Source of the DNA: Flavobacteriales bacterium
GTDB lineage: Bacteria > Bacteroidota > Bacteroidia > Flavobacteriales > TMED113
Assembly: GCA_002713285.1 (NCBI GenBank)
Contig: PAVX01000019.1
Coordinates: 34,562-53,419 of the forward strand
Direction of reading: 5' to 3'
Length of the DNA stretch: 18,858 bases
The notes beneath the pieces are model-generated. The model saw only the letters and a program-made list of their open reading frames with translations. It had not been told where the DNA came from and made no database searches. The position numbers were made by a program, and so were the translations under genes. Numbering within the stretch: position 1 is the stretch's first letter; the number at the start of each line of letters is the position of its first letter. Below, piece by piece: positions 10,549 to 18,341 of this stretch.

Positions 10549-10731
10549 ATGTATTTTTTTTTATTAAACTTAGGATTTGGAGAAATTATTTTAATTTTTT
10601 TAGTCTATTTAATTTTTTTTGGATCTAAAAACTTCCCAGTTTTAATGAGGGATTTGGGGAGAGTGTTTTATAAAATTAAAAGCTCTATAGATGATTTGTA
10701 TAAGGATTTCAATTCCGATTACAACAAATAA
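10549..10731 (+). CDS. tatA: TatA/TatB-like twin-arginine translocase subunit
   Basis: This small protein of 60 residues has the TatA/B layout: a short periplasmic N-terminus, one membrane helix (about 8-24), an FG hinge, an amphipathic helix and a short charged tail. Visible family features are GFGEIILIF with Glu12, then FFGSKNFPVLMRDLGR, which matches the usual FGPKKLPELGRSLG pattern, although Ser replaces the usual Pro after FG. In the Tat system such subunits oligomerise to pass folded proteins through the inner membrane. The tail after the amphipathic helix is very short, which fits TatA better than TatB, but the two cannot be separated firmly from sequence alone. The gene lies 23 bp behind secDF and is probably in its transcript. 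It is followed by 157 bp without a gene. Confidence 0.8.
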   Translation: MYFFLLNLGFGEIILIFLVYLIFFGSKNFPVLMRDLGRVFYKIKSSIDDLYKDFNSDYNK

Positions 10732-10757
10732 ATTTTGCTTGCAATAAATCTTTTCTG

Positions 10758-10784
10758 TTAATAACATTCTCGTTATGTTAATAA
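10758..10784. repeat. Imperfect inverted repeat between tatA and glnA
   Basis: The arms TTAATAACAT (10758-10767) and ATGTTAATAA (10775-10784) pair over nine of ten positions around the 7-base loop TCTCGTT. The downstream run on the plus strand is A-rich, not T-rich, so this is not a standard intrinsic terminator for tatA. It could be a protein-binding palindrome upstream of glnA or chance in AT-rich DNA. Confidence 0.3.
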
Positions 10785-10888
10785 AAAAAGCTAATTAATT
10801 TCAAATATATTTTATATATACAATAAATTTATTACCAATCTTAGTTAACCTAATTAGTTTATTAATATTTTTTAAAATTATTTTCCCA

Positions 10889-11893
10889 ATGACTCCCTTT
10901 AAATTTGAATATATCTGGTTAGATGGTTATCAGCCAGAAGCTAATCTTAGAAGCAAAACCAAAGTTCTTAAATTCTCTGATTTTGACGAGAAAATTTCTA
11001 GTTTACCTGAATGGTCTTTTGATGGTAGTTCAACCCAGCAAGCTGAAGGAAATTTTTCAGATTGTGTTTTAAAACCTGTTACAATGTACCGAGACCCAGC
11101 AAGACTTAATGCTTATTTAGTCTTATGTGAAGTCCTGAATCCAGACGGAACAGCGCATTTTTCAAATACAAGAGCTCAAATTAAACAGGGGTTTGATGAC
11201 TATTGGTTTGGTTTTGAGCAAGAATATACATTAATGGATGGTGTTAGGCCTTTGGGTTTTCCTGAACAAGGTTTTCCAAATCCACAAGGAATGTATTATT
11301 GTTCTGTAGGAAACAAAAATGTAGCAGGTAGAGAGATTGTAGAGGCACATTTAGACTTGTGTCTTGAGGCTGGTTTAAATATAACAGGGATTAATGCTGA
11401 AGTATTGTTAGGTCAATGGGAATTTCAGGTTTTGGGTACTGATCCATATTCTGCAGGTGATGATTTGTGGATGGCACGATATTTACTACATCGAGTAACT
11501 GAAGAATATGGAGTTGGTCTTGAATTTCATCCAAAGCCTGTGCAGGGTGACTGGAACGGTTCCGGGATGCATTGTAATTTTTCAAATCAAAAAATGAGAG
11601 ATGTAGGAGGTAAAGATTATATTGATTTGATTTGCGAGGCTCTAGGTAAAAAACATAAGGAACATATATCTGTTTATGGTTCTTCAAATGAACAGCGTCT
11701 AACAGGACTGCATGAAACTCAATCAATTGATAAGTTTAGTTATGGGGTTTCTGATCGAGGTGCATCAATTAGAATTCCAATTTCTTTACCCGCTAATAAT
11801 TGGAAGGGGTATCTTGAAGATAGAAGGCCTGCATCTAATGCAGATCCATATCGAATAGTTTCTATGATGATTAATACTGTTAGTGCGGTGTAA
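10889..11893 (+). CDS. Glutamine synthetase, type II (eukaryote-like)
   Basis: Glutamine synthetase condenses glutamate and ammonia using ATP, the main cytoplasmic entry of ammonium. At 334 residues this is the short type II form (GSII), not the ~470-residue GSI or ~730-residue GSIII. The beta-grasp part holds the GSII signature SKTKVL and EWSFDGSSTQQAEG at residues 41-54. Metal and substrate residues are visible: E110 and E112 (FEQEY), E171 and E178 (AEVLLGQWEFQ), H228 (GSGMHCN), R270 in NEQRLTG, R290 in SDRGASIRIP, and E310 with R312 in YLEDRRPASNADPY. The Tyr adenylylation loop of GSI is absent from this class. The gene stands alone between 157 bp and 88 bp of intergenic DNA. No partner GSIII or PII gene lies in the window. 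The ATG at 10889 gives the expected N-terminus. The family assignment is secure. Confidence 0.95.
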   Translation: MTPFKFEYIWLDGYQPEANLRSKTKVLKFSDFDEKISSLPEWSFDGSSTQQAEGNFSDCVLKPVTMYRDPARLNAYLVLCEVLNPDGTAHFSNTRAQIKQGFDDYWFGFEQEYTLMDGVRPLGFPEQGFPNPQGMYYCSVGNKNVAGREIVEAHLDLCLEAGLNITGINAEVLLGQWEFQVLGTDPYSAGDDLWMARYLLHRVTEEYGVGLEFHPKPVQGDWNGSGMHCNFSNQKMRDVGGKDYIDLICEALGKKHKEHISVYGSSNEQRLTGLHETQSIDKFSYGVSDRGASIRIPISLPANNWKGYLEDRRPASNADPYRIVSMMINTVSAV

Positions 11894-11981
11894 TGATTTT
11901 TTCTAAATTCCTGTTTTTTTTTCCTTGTATGAAATTAATTGTTAAATTGCGAACATAGTTGTATCATTATTATAAAAAAAA

Positions 11982-14282
11982 ATGTATATGAAATTTCAAA
12001 AATATCTTCTCTCATTCTTCATTATTTTATCATCTTTTTCTTATGCTCAGTCGGGTGATTTTAAAAAAGGCAATAAGGCTTTTGAGAAAGGTGAGTATGG
12101 TAAAGCGGAAAATATTTTCAAAAACGCCTATCAACGTTCAAACGATAGGACTGAAAAAAATGAAATTGGATTTAAGTTAGCTCAATGTTATTTCTTTTTA
12201 GGTGATTTTAAAAAAGCAGAAACAAACTTTAGAAGAACAATAAAGATGAGATATAATAATCCGTTAGTTCATTATTATTTAGCAGAGTGTTATAAGGGTA
12301 TGGAAAAGTTTGATAAAGCACAGGCAGAATATGAAAAATTTGTAAAAATGGATCCAGATAATCCAAAAGGACCTTTTGCTCTAGAATCACTTGATTTAAC
12401 TCAAGAATGGATTCAAGATGGTAGTAAATATAGAGTGGTGAATGCAGGTAGTGATGTAAATTCGAAGGGAGATGATTTTTCTCCAGTTATTAAAGGTAAG
12501 AAAAATGATGAATTATACTTTACATCATCTAGGGAAGGTGTTTTAGGGCGAAGTATCAATCAAATTACAGGCCAGTATTTTACAGATATTTTTTTAATTA
12601 GAAAGCCAGAAAAAGATAGAGGTAGAAAAAAAAGATCAAGTAAAACAATTACTCCTCCTGATTGGGATGAAACTACTTTGAGTAATATCACTGATGGTTT
12701 AGCGGATGTTGTAAATTTAAAAAACTCGGAAGAAGGGGTTATTTCTTTTAATAAACGAGGTAATAAAATGTTTTTTACTCGATCTATATTTTCAAAAAAC
12801 AGATATCAAGGTAGAAGGATATATTCAGCAACATTCAGAGGTAAAAAATTTCGAGATGTAACCATGGAAGTAATTCCAGTAGATACGTTAGTTGATGTTC
12901 ATGGTCCTTCTGTTACTCCTGATGAGAAAACCATGTTTTTTGCTGCTAATATAGAGGGAGGTTATGGTGGGTCTGACCTTTATGTTTGTCGTTATGATCG
13001 AAGAAAAAAATCTTGGGGAGAGCCAGAAAACTTAGGGCCTAATATTAATAGTGCAGGGAATGAAGGTTTTCCTGTTTTTAATGGTTCAACAAAAAATTTA
13101 TATTTCTCATCTAATGGCAGGCCTGGTATGGGAGGTTTAGATATATATAAAGCGGAACACAATATTGAATCGGATGGTTCAGCTAAAACCATGTTTAATG
13201 AAGCTGAAAACTTACAATACCCTGTTAATACTTGTTTTGATGATTTCGGTATAACTTTTCAAAAGTATAGTGAACCTGGATTGGAGCCAGAGTTAAAAGG
13301 TTATTTCTCTTCAAACAGAATTGGTTCTAAATGGAAAAGTAAAGGTAAAGTAGATATTTATTATTTTGATAAACAGCAAATTTTCTTTAATCTTTCAGGT
13401 CAGGTGATTGATGTTGAAGATGGATCTCCAATTGCAGGTGCACAGATTGAATTAATAGGACCAACTTCAAGTAAAATAGCTCAAACAGATGGTTTTGGTA
13501 ATTTTTCATTTGATGAGTGTAATTTTGGAGAAAAGGAAGATTACAGGCTGGTTGTTAATAAAGATTGGTTTTTTCAACAAGTAGACACAACAGTTAATAC
13601 ACATAATATTAAGAATAGGGATTGTGAATACATTACAAGAGAGATGGAGGAGGAGAAAGGGCCAAATGTATGTAGCTATAAAGAGGGACACTTAGAATAC
13701 TCAATGTATCGAAAATTTGAAATGAAAACAATGAGACGTCCTTTAGATTTAAAGAGTGTGCTTTTTGATTTAGGTAAATCTGATTTGAGAGAAGCTTCAA
13801 AAGAAGAATTAGACTCATTAGTTTCTTTACTTTCTTTAGACTGGCCGAATGTAGTGATAGAATTGAGATCGCATACTGATTTAAGAGGTAGCGATACATT
13901 GAACACGAGATTATCTTTTGATCGAGCTCAAAGTTGTGTTGATTATTTAGTTTCCCAAGGAATAAATCCTGACAGATTAGTAGCAGTAGGGATGGCTTCT
14001 ACAGAGCCAAAGATATTAGAAGAGTCAGAAGATGGATTACCTGCAGGAGAATTAAATAAACAATATATATCTAATCTTAAATCTAAAAAATTACGAGAAT
14101 TAGCTCATCAGAAAAACAGAAGGACTGATTTTAAAGTTTTAAGTGGTGATTTTAAAGAATGGCTAGACAAGAATCCAAACTTAGGAAATGATGAAAGAAC
14201 GATTCAACGTGCTTTGATTGATCAGAAAGGACAGGTTATACCAACGGACTCTAAAGGTAATTTTATACAACAAATTAATTGA
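11982..14282 (+). CDS. PorE-like OmpA-family protein (TPR, beta-propeller, CRD, OmpA_C)
   Basis: This 766-residue envelope protein has a Sec signal peptide at 1-22 (ending SYAQ) and no lipobox Cys. The domain order is TPR repeats at about 25-135; a PD40/WD40-like beta-propeller at about 160-460 with repeated (L/M)YF(T/S)S and GG(L/S)D(I/L)Y motifs; a carboxypeptidase-regulatory-like beta-sandwich at about 469-545 (SGQVIDVEDGSPIAGA); and an OmpA C-terminal peptidoglycan-binding domain at about 590-720. In the last, D633 (HTDLRG) and R648 (FDRAQ) have the 15-residue spacing of the residues that bind diaminopimelate. This four-domain order is that of PorE, a T9SS component that anchors the machine to peptidoglycan. 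Other Bacteroidota OmpA paralogs share parts of it, so PorE itself is likely but not proven. A Met at residue 3 is an alternative start. A strong terminator follows the stop. Confidence 0.85.
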   Translation: MYMKFQKYLLSFFIILSSFSYAQSGDFKKGNKAFEKGEYGKAENIFKNAYQRSNDRTEKNEIGFKLAQCYFFLGDFKKAETNFRRTIKMRYNNPLVHYYLAECYKGMEKFDKAQAEYEKFVKMDPDNPKGPFALESLDLTQEWIQDGSKYRVVNAGSDVNSKGDDFSPVIKGKKNDELYFTSSREGVLGRSINQITGQYFTDIFLIRKPEKDRGRKKRSSKTITPPDWDETTLSNITDGLADVVNLKNSEEGVISFNKRGNKMFFTRSIFSKNRYQGRRIYSATFRGKKFRDVTMEVIPVDTLVDVHGPSVTPDEKTMFFAANIEGGYGGSDLYVCRYDRRKKSWGEPENLGPNINSAGNEGFPVFNGSTKNLYFSSNGRPGMGGLDIYKAEHNIESDGSAKTMFNEAENLQYPVNTCFDDFGITFQKYSEPGLEPELKGYFSSNRIGSKWKSKGKVDIYYFDKQQIFFNLSGQVIDVEDGSPIAGAQIELIGPTSSKIAQTDGFGNFSFDECNFGEKEDYRLVVNKDWFFQQVDTTVNTHNIKNRDCEYITREMEEEKGPNVCSYKEGHLEYSMYRKFEMKTMRRPLDLKSVLFDLGKSDLREASKEELDSLVSLLSLDWPNVVIELRSHTDLRGSDTLNTRLSFDRAQSCVDYLVSQGINPDRLVAVGMASTEPKILEESEDGLPAGELNKQYISNLKSKKLRELAHQKNRRTDFKVLSGDFKEWLDKNPNLGNDERTIQRALIDQKGQVIPTDSKGNFIQQIN

Positions 14283-14316
14283 TTTCAAATATAAAATATA
14301 AGTAGTCATATATAAT

Positions 14317-14344
14317 AAAGAGTATCCTGAAGGGTACTCTTTTT
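14317..14344 (+). terminator. Intrinsic terminator after the PorE-like gene
   Basis: An 11-bp stem pairs AAAGAGTATCC (14317-14327) with GGGTACTCTTT (14332-14342), with one T-G wobble and the tetraloop TGAA. The strand runs directly into a T tract (14340-14344) followed by more AT. It is the strongest hairpin in the window. It lies 34 bp past the PorE-like stop and only 12 bp before the purM ATG. Confidence 0.88.
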
Positions 14345-14356
14345 ATTTATAAATTT

Positions 14357-15514
14357 ATGGAAGATAAATATTTACAAAGAGGCGTTTCTTCTGGTAAAGA
14401 AGATGTTCATGCTGCAATCAAAAATATAGATAAAGGGTTGTTCCCAAGTGCATTTTGTAAAGTTATTCCTGATTATTTGTCAGGTGATTCAAATTATGCA
14501 TTAATTATGCATGCTGATGGTGCTGGAACCAAGTCATCATTAGCATATGTTTATTGGAAAACAACTAATGACTTATCTGTTTGGGAAGGTGTTGCGCAAG
14601 ATTCATTAGTTATGAATATTGATGATTTACTATGTGTAGGAGCAGTTGATAATTTTATGCTTTCCTCAACCATTGGTCGTAATAAACATTTAATTCCAGG
14701 CTCTGTAATTTCAACTATTATTAATGCAAGTGATAAATTAATAACAAAATATAAAGAATGGGGAATAAATATTGTCTCTTGTGGAGGGGAAACTGCTGAT
14801 GTTGGAGATCTTGTTCGTACGATTATAGTTGATAATACTATAGTGACTAGAATTCGCAAAAAAGATATTATTGATAATTCGAATATTCAAGATGGTAATG
14901 TTATTATTGGTCTTGCTTCATATGGTCAAACAACATATGAGTCAGAGTACAATTCAGGGATTGGTAGTAATGGTTTAACATCTGCTCGACATGATATTTT
15001 TAATTATCAACTAGCAAAGGATTTTCCAGAAAGTTTTGATCCTTTGTTGAATAAGAGTTTAGCTTATAGTGGTAGCCATTCATTATTGGATAAACTAAAT
15101 AATATAGAGTTAGGCAAGTTAGTATTATCACCAACTAGAACTTATGCTCCAGTAATTAAAGAAATATTTTCTAAGTATAGAGATGCTATATCAGGGATGG
15201 TGCATTGTACTGGCGGTGGACAAACCAAAGTCTTGCATTTTGTGGAAGATGTACATATTTATAAAAATAATATGTTTAGTGTTCCTCCTGTTTTTGAATT
15301 AATAAAAAAAGAATCTCAGACAAATTGGAGAGAAATGTATAAAGTTTTTAATATGGGTCATCGAATGGAATTATATGTTCAACAAGAGTTTTCGAATGAT
15401 ATTTTAGACATTGCTAAACAATTTAATTTAGATGCCCAAATTATTGGTTATGTTGAAAAATCAAATGGTAAAAAATTAACTATTGAATCACCTGAGGGTT
15501 CAATTACATATTGA
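14357..15514 (+). CDS. purM: Phosphoribosylformylglycinamidine cyclo-ligase (AIR synthetase)
   Basis: PurM converts formylglycinamidine ribonucleotide and ATP into aminoimidazole ribonucleotide in cytoplasmic purine synthesis. The 385-residue protein is the longer variant typical of Bacteroidota (E. coli PurM is about 345). AIRS-family motifs are present: YLQRGVSSGKEDVH at the N-terminus, the nucleotide-binding HADGAGTKSSLAY (52-64), MNIDDLLCVGA (86-96), SCGGETADVG (141-150), and a late HCTGGGQTK corresponding to the usual HITGGG motif. The gene opens a compact run: prfA starts one base after its TGA, and pyrF follows prfA directly. The start lies 12 bp after a strong terminator hairpin, so its promoter must overlap that hairpin or transcription must read through it. 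Identity as PurM is strong; this subgroup is sometimes annotated only as AIR synthase-related. Confidence 0.92.
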   Translation: MEDKYLQRGVSSGKEDVHAAIKNIDKGLFPSAFCKVIPDYLSGDSNYALIMHADGAGTKSSLAYVYWKTTNDLSVWEGVAQDSLVMNIDDLLCVGAVDNFMLSSTIGRNKHLIPGSVISTIINASDKLITKYKEWGINIVSCGGETADVGDLVRTIIVDNTIVTRIRKKDIIDNSNIQDGNVIIGLASYGQTTYESEYNSGIGSNGLTSARHDIFNYQLAKDFPESFDPLLNKSLAYSGSHSLLDKLNNIELGKLVLSPTRTYAPVIKEIFSKYRDAISGMVHCTGGGQTKVLHFVEDVHIYKNNMFSVPPVFELIKKESQTNWREMYKVFNMGHRMELYVQQEFSNDILDIAKQFNLDAQIIGYVEKSNGKKLTIESPEGSITY

Positions 15515-15515
15515 T

Positions 15516-16580
15516 ATGTTAGAAAAATTACATGCAATAAAAGATCGATTTAATGATGTTTCAGAATTAATTATTAATCCTGAAATTATCGCTGATATGC
15601 CTAAATACATTAAGCTAAATAAAGAGTATAAAGAATTGGAGCCTATAGTTAAGGCTATTGACAGTTATGTTAAAGTAGTTCGAGATATTGATGAAGCTAA
15701 ATCTATTTTAAAAAATGAAAAAGATATAGAGTTGAAAGAATTAGCAAAGTTAGATTTAGAAGAGTCTTCTGTTTTAAAAGAAAAGTTAGATGATGAGCTT
15801 AAAGTACTATTAATACCTAAAGATCCAGATGATTCAAGAAATGCTGTAGTAGAGATTAGAGCTGGGGCTGGTGGTGATGAAGCCAGTATATTTGCTGGCG
15901 ATTTATTCCGTATGTATACTAAATTTATTGATTCTAAAAAATGGACACAAGAATTAATGGATGTGAGTGAAGGTGTCTCAGGGGGGTTTAAAGAAATTAT
16001 ATTTTCTGTCACTGGAACTGATGTTTATGGTATTCTCAAATATGAGTCTGGTGTGCATAGGGTGCAAAGAGTTCCTCAAACAGAGACTCAAGGTAGAGTA
16101 CATACTTCTGCTGCTAGTGTGGTTGTGTTACCGGAGGTTGAAGATTTTGATATTGAGTTAAAAGAAAGTGATATTAAAAAAGAGACTTATTGTTCATCTG
16201 GTCCTGGTGGACAATCTGTAAATACAACTTATTCAGCGGTTCGGTTAACTCATATTCCAACTGGTGTTGTGGCTCAATGTCAAGATCAGAAATCACAAAT
16301 TAAGAATTATGCAAAAGCATTAAAAGTTTTAAGATCAAGAATTTATGATATAGAGCTAAAGAAACGTAATGAGGAGATAGATGGGCAGAGAAAGACTATG
16401 GTTAAAACAGGTGATCGTTCAGATAAAATTAGAACTTACAATTATCCTCAAGGTCGTGTTACTGATCACAGAATAGGTTTAACACTATATTCATTAAATG
16501 AAATTGTTAATGGAGATATCGATAAATTAGTAGAGGAATTGAAAATTGCAGAAAATGCAGAAAAATTAAAAATGGGCTAG
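15516..16580 (+). CDS. prfA: Peptide chain release factor 1
   Basis: RF1 reads UAA and UAG stop codons on the ribosome and triggers release of the finished protein. I place the start at 15516, one base after the purM stop. An earlier in-frame ATG at 15483 would add eleven residues absent from the family and overlap purM. This gives 354 residues, the normal length. The stop-codon tripeptide is P187-Q188-T189 in RVPQTETQGR, the PxT form that marks RF1 rather than the SPF of RF2. The catalytic GGQ is at residues 231-233 (SSGPGGQSVN), where Gln233 is the residue methylated by PrmC in the family. The gene ends in UAG, the only UAG stop among the complete genes here, and pyrF begins at the very next base in the same frame. 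Confidence 0.97.
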   Translation: MLEKLHAIKDRFNDVSELIINPEIIADMPKYIKLNKEYKELEPIVKAIDSYVKVVRDIDEAKSILKNEKDIELKELAKLDLEESSVLKEKLDDELKVLLIPKDPDDSRNAVVEIRAGAGGDEASIFAGDLFRMYTKFIDSKKWTQELMDVSEGVSGGFKEIIFSVTGTDVYGILKYESGVHRVQRVPQTETQGRVHTSAASVVVLPEVEDFDIELKESDIKKETYCSSGPGGQSVNTTYSAVRLTHIPTGVVAQCQDQKSQIKNYAKALKVLRSRIYDIELKKRNEEIDGQRKTMVKTGDRSDKIRTYNYPQGRVTDHRIGLTLYSLNEIVNGDIDKLVEELKIAENAEKLKMG

Positions 16581-17402
16581 ATGGATTTAATTAATATTGT
16601 TAAAAATATTCGTGCTAAAAAATCATTTTTATGTGTTGGTTTAGATCCAGATTTAAATCTATTACCAAAACATTTATTAAATTGTGAAGACCCGATTTAT
16701 GAATTTAATAAATCCATAATTGATGTAACGTCAGATTTTTGCGTTGCATATAAGCCTAATTTAGCGTTTTATGAAAAATTAGGCCCTTCAGGTCTAATCA
16801 GTCTAGATAAGACATTAAAGTATATCTCTGATAATCATTTTGTTATTGCAGATGCAAAAAGGTCCGATATCTTTAATTCTGCTAAAATGTATGCAGACAC
16901 ATTTTATGATTATTTTAATTGTGATGCAGTTACTTTATCTCCATACATGGGTTTTGATGCAGTTAAGCCATTTTTAAGAAAAGGCAAGTGGGGTGTTTTA
17001 CTAATTGCTACATCTAATCCTAGTGCATCATCTATTCAAAATATTGTCACACATAATGGAAACCCTTTATATTTAGATATTGTAAATGAATCACATAGGT
17101 GGTCTAATGAAGCAAACATGATGTTTGTAGTTGGGGCTACTCGAACAAAGGAAATGTTTCATATTCGATCAAAAGCACCTAATCACTTTTTCTTGGTTCC
17201 GGGTGTTGGTGCACAAGGAGGTAATTTGTCCGAAGTGTGTAATGCAGCATTTAATGATCATTGCGGTTTGTTAATTAATGTTTCTAGATCTATTATTTAT
17301 GCAGGTGCAGGAGAGAAATTTAAGGATGATATTTATAAATCTTGTTTTAAGATACAGCAAGAGATGGAGTTGATTTTAAAGAACCGAAAATTTATTTCTT
17401 AA
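16581..17402 (+). CDS. pyrF: Orotidine 5'-phosphate decarboxylase
   Basis: PyrF decarboxylates orotidine monophosphate to UMP, the last step of pyrimidine nucleotide synthesis, in the cytoplasm. At 273 residues it fits the longer type 2 family rather than the ~230-residue E. coli type. The barrel signatures are present: CVGLDPDL at residues 18-25, AYKPN with K58, and the catalytic DAKRSDI at 91-97 with D91, K93 and D96. A phosphate-binding GVGAQGG lies near the C-terminus. The ATG immediately follows the prfA UAG with no spacer and no Shine-Dalgarno sequence, so translation is probably coupled to prfA. Pairing with purM places a purine and a pyrimidine step in one transcript with a translation factor, an arrangement I recall from other Bacteroidota. 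The next gene starts 57 bp downstream. Confidence 0.96.
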   Translation: MDLINIVKNIRAKKSFLCVGLDPDLNLLPKHLLNCEDPIYEFNKSIIDVTSDFCVAYKPNLAFYEKLGPSGLISLDKTLKYISDNHFVIADAKRSDIFNSAKMYADTFYDYFNCDAVTLSPYMGFDAVKPFLRKGKWGVLLIATSNPSASSIQNIVTHNGNPLYLDIVNESHRWSNEANMMFVVGATRTKEMFHIRSKAPNHFFLVPGVGAQGGNLSEVCNAAFNDHCGLLINVSRSIIYAGAGEKFKDDIYKSCFKIQQEMELILKNRKFIS

Positions 17403-17459
17403 TTTATATGCAATCCAGTATTATTAACTCAATGAAATAAAATACTAAATCGAATTTAA

Positions 17460-18341
17460 ATGTCAATTATACGCGATAATATTTTAATTACAGGTGGAAA
17501 TGGTTTACTGGGTCAAGAATTGAGAGTGTTATTGGAAAGGTGTAATTTTAATATAATTGCTACGGGTATAGGTGTGGATAGGTTGTTAAGTCATAATCAT
17601 ATTTATGTTGAGTTAGATGTTTCATCATCGAATAGATGTGAGTATATATTGAATAAATATAGTCCCTCAATTATCATTAATACTGCTGCTTGCACCAACG
17701 TTGATCAATGTGAAAAACACAAGAATAATTGTACAGCTATTAATGTTAACAGTATTAATAATTTTCTTCCATATGTCACAAAACACCATACTCATTTTAT
17801 ACATATATCAACAGATTTTGTTTTTGATGGTGTGTTAGGAAATTATAAAGAAAACGATGATTGTAATCCATTGAATTTTTATGGTTTGTCTAAATTAAAA
17901 GGTGAACAAATCTTAACAAGTCAATGTTGGACTTCGACTATTATTAGAACATCGCTTATTTATGGTCCTACTGGTTCTAATTTTTTAACTTGGGTAAAAA
18001 ATAAATTAGAACATGATGTAGAGTTAAATATAGTTTGTGATCAATATAGAACGCCAACATATGTTATTGATCTTTCTTTAGTTATTTTAAGGATGATTGA
18101 ATTAAAAAAATATGGTTTATATCACATTTCAAGTGGAGAAAGGTTATCAATTTTTAAGATTGTTTGTAATATTGCAGAATACTTGAAACAAGATGTTTCA
18201 AAAATAAATAGAATTAAATCGGCAGAACTAAATCAAGTTGCTAGAAGACCTTTAGATTCAAGTCTTAATATTGAAAAGGCTGTGAAAGATTTTGATTTTA
18301 CTCCGACAACATTAAATAATGTATTAAATAACATATTATGA
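17460..18341 (+). CDS. RmlD-like NAD(P)-dependent sugar-nucleotide reductase
   Basis: This 293-residue extended short-chain dehydrogenase belongs to the RmlD substrate-binding family, whose best-known member is dTDP-4-dehydrorhamnose reductase. The Rossmann motif TGGNGLLG spans residues 11-18. NTAACTNVDQCE (74-85) matches the family's NxAAyTxVDxaE motif. The catalytic set is S117-T118-D119 (STDFVFDG) plus Y141 and K145 (YGLSKLKGE). Near the end, RRPLDSSLN corresponds to the RPxxSxL motif of the family. No other rhamnose pathway gene (rmlA, B or C) is in the window, and the related SDRs act on several substrates, so I leave the gene unnamed. Its TGA overlaps the next ATG as ATGA, which suggests translational coupling. 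It is 57 bp from pyrF and may share that transcript. Confidence 0.85.
   Translation: MSIIRDNILITGGNGLLGQELRVLLERCNFNIIATGIGVDRLLSHNHIYVELDVSSSNRCEYILNKYSPSIIINTAACTNVDQCEKHKNNCTAINVNSINNFLPYVTKHHTHFIHISTDFVFDGVLGNYKENDDCNPLNFYGLSKLKGEQILTSQCWTSTIIRTSLIYGPTGSNFLTWVKNKLEHDVELNIVCDQYRTPTYVIDLSLVILRMIELKKYGLYHISSGERLSIFKIVCNIAEYLKQDVSKINRIKSAELNQVARRPLDSSLNIEKAVKDFDFTPTTLNNVLNNIL

Noticed and set aside
11391..11726. 111-codon minus-strand frame inside the glutamine synthetase gene
   Set aside because: It is opposite highly conserved catalytic sequence, its product shows no family features, and it has no start context or neighbours of its own.
11925..11950. Possible promoter before the PorE-like gene (TTG, then TAAATTGC)
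   Set aside because: The -7 box matches TAnnTTTG only partly and the spacing to the TTG is about 15 bp, shorter than the usual 17-23, so I do not list it.
13633..13906. Two overlapping minus-strand frames inside the OmpA-domain coding region
   Set aside because: They overlap each other in different frames and lie opposite a strongly conserved peptidoglycan-binding domain, so they are shadows.
15483..15515. Upstream in-frame ATG for prfA at 15483
   Set aside because: It would overlap the purM end by 32 bases and add eleven residues not found in RF1. The ATG at 15516 gives the canonical N-terminus and length.
17418..17448. AGTATT...AATACT inverted repeat between pyrF and the reductase gene
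   Set aside because: The arms are only six AT-rich bases with a long loop and no T tract, so chance is the best explanation.
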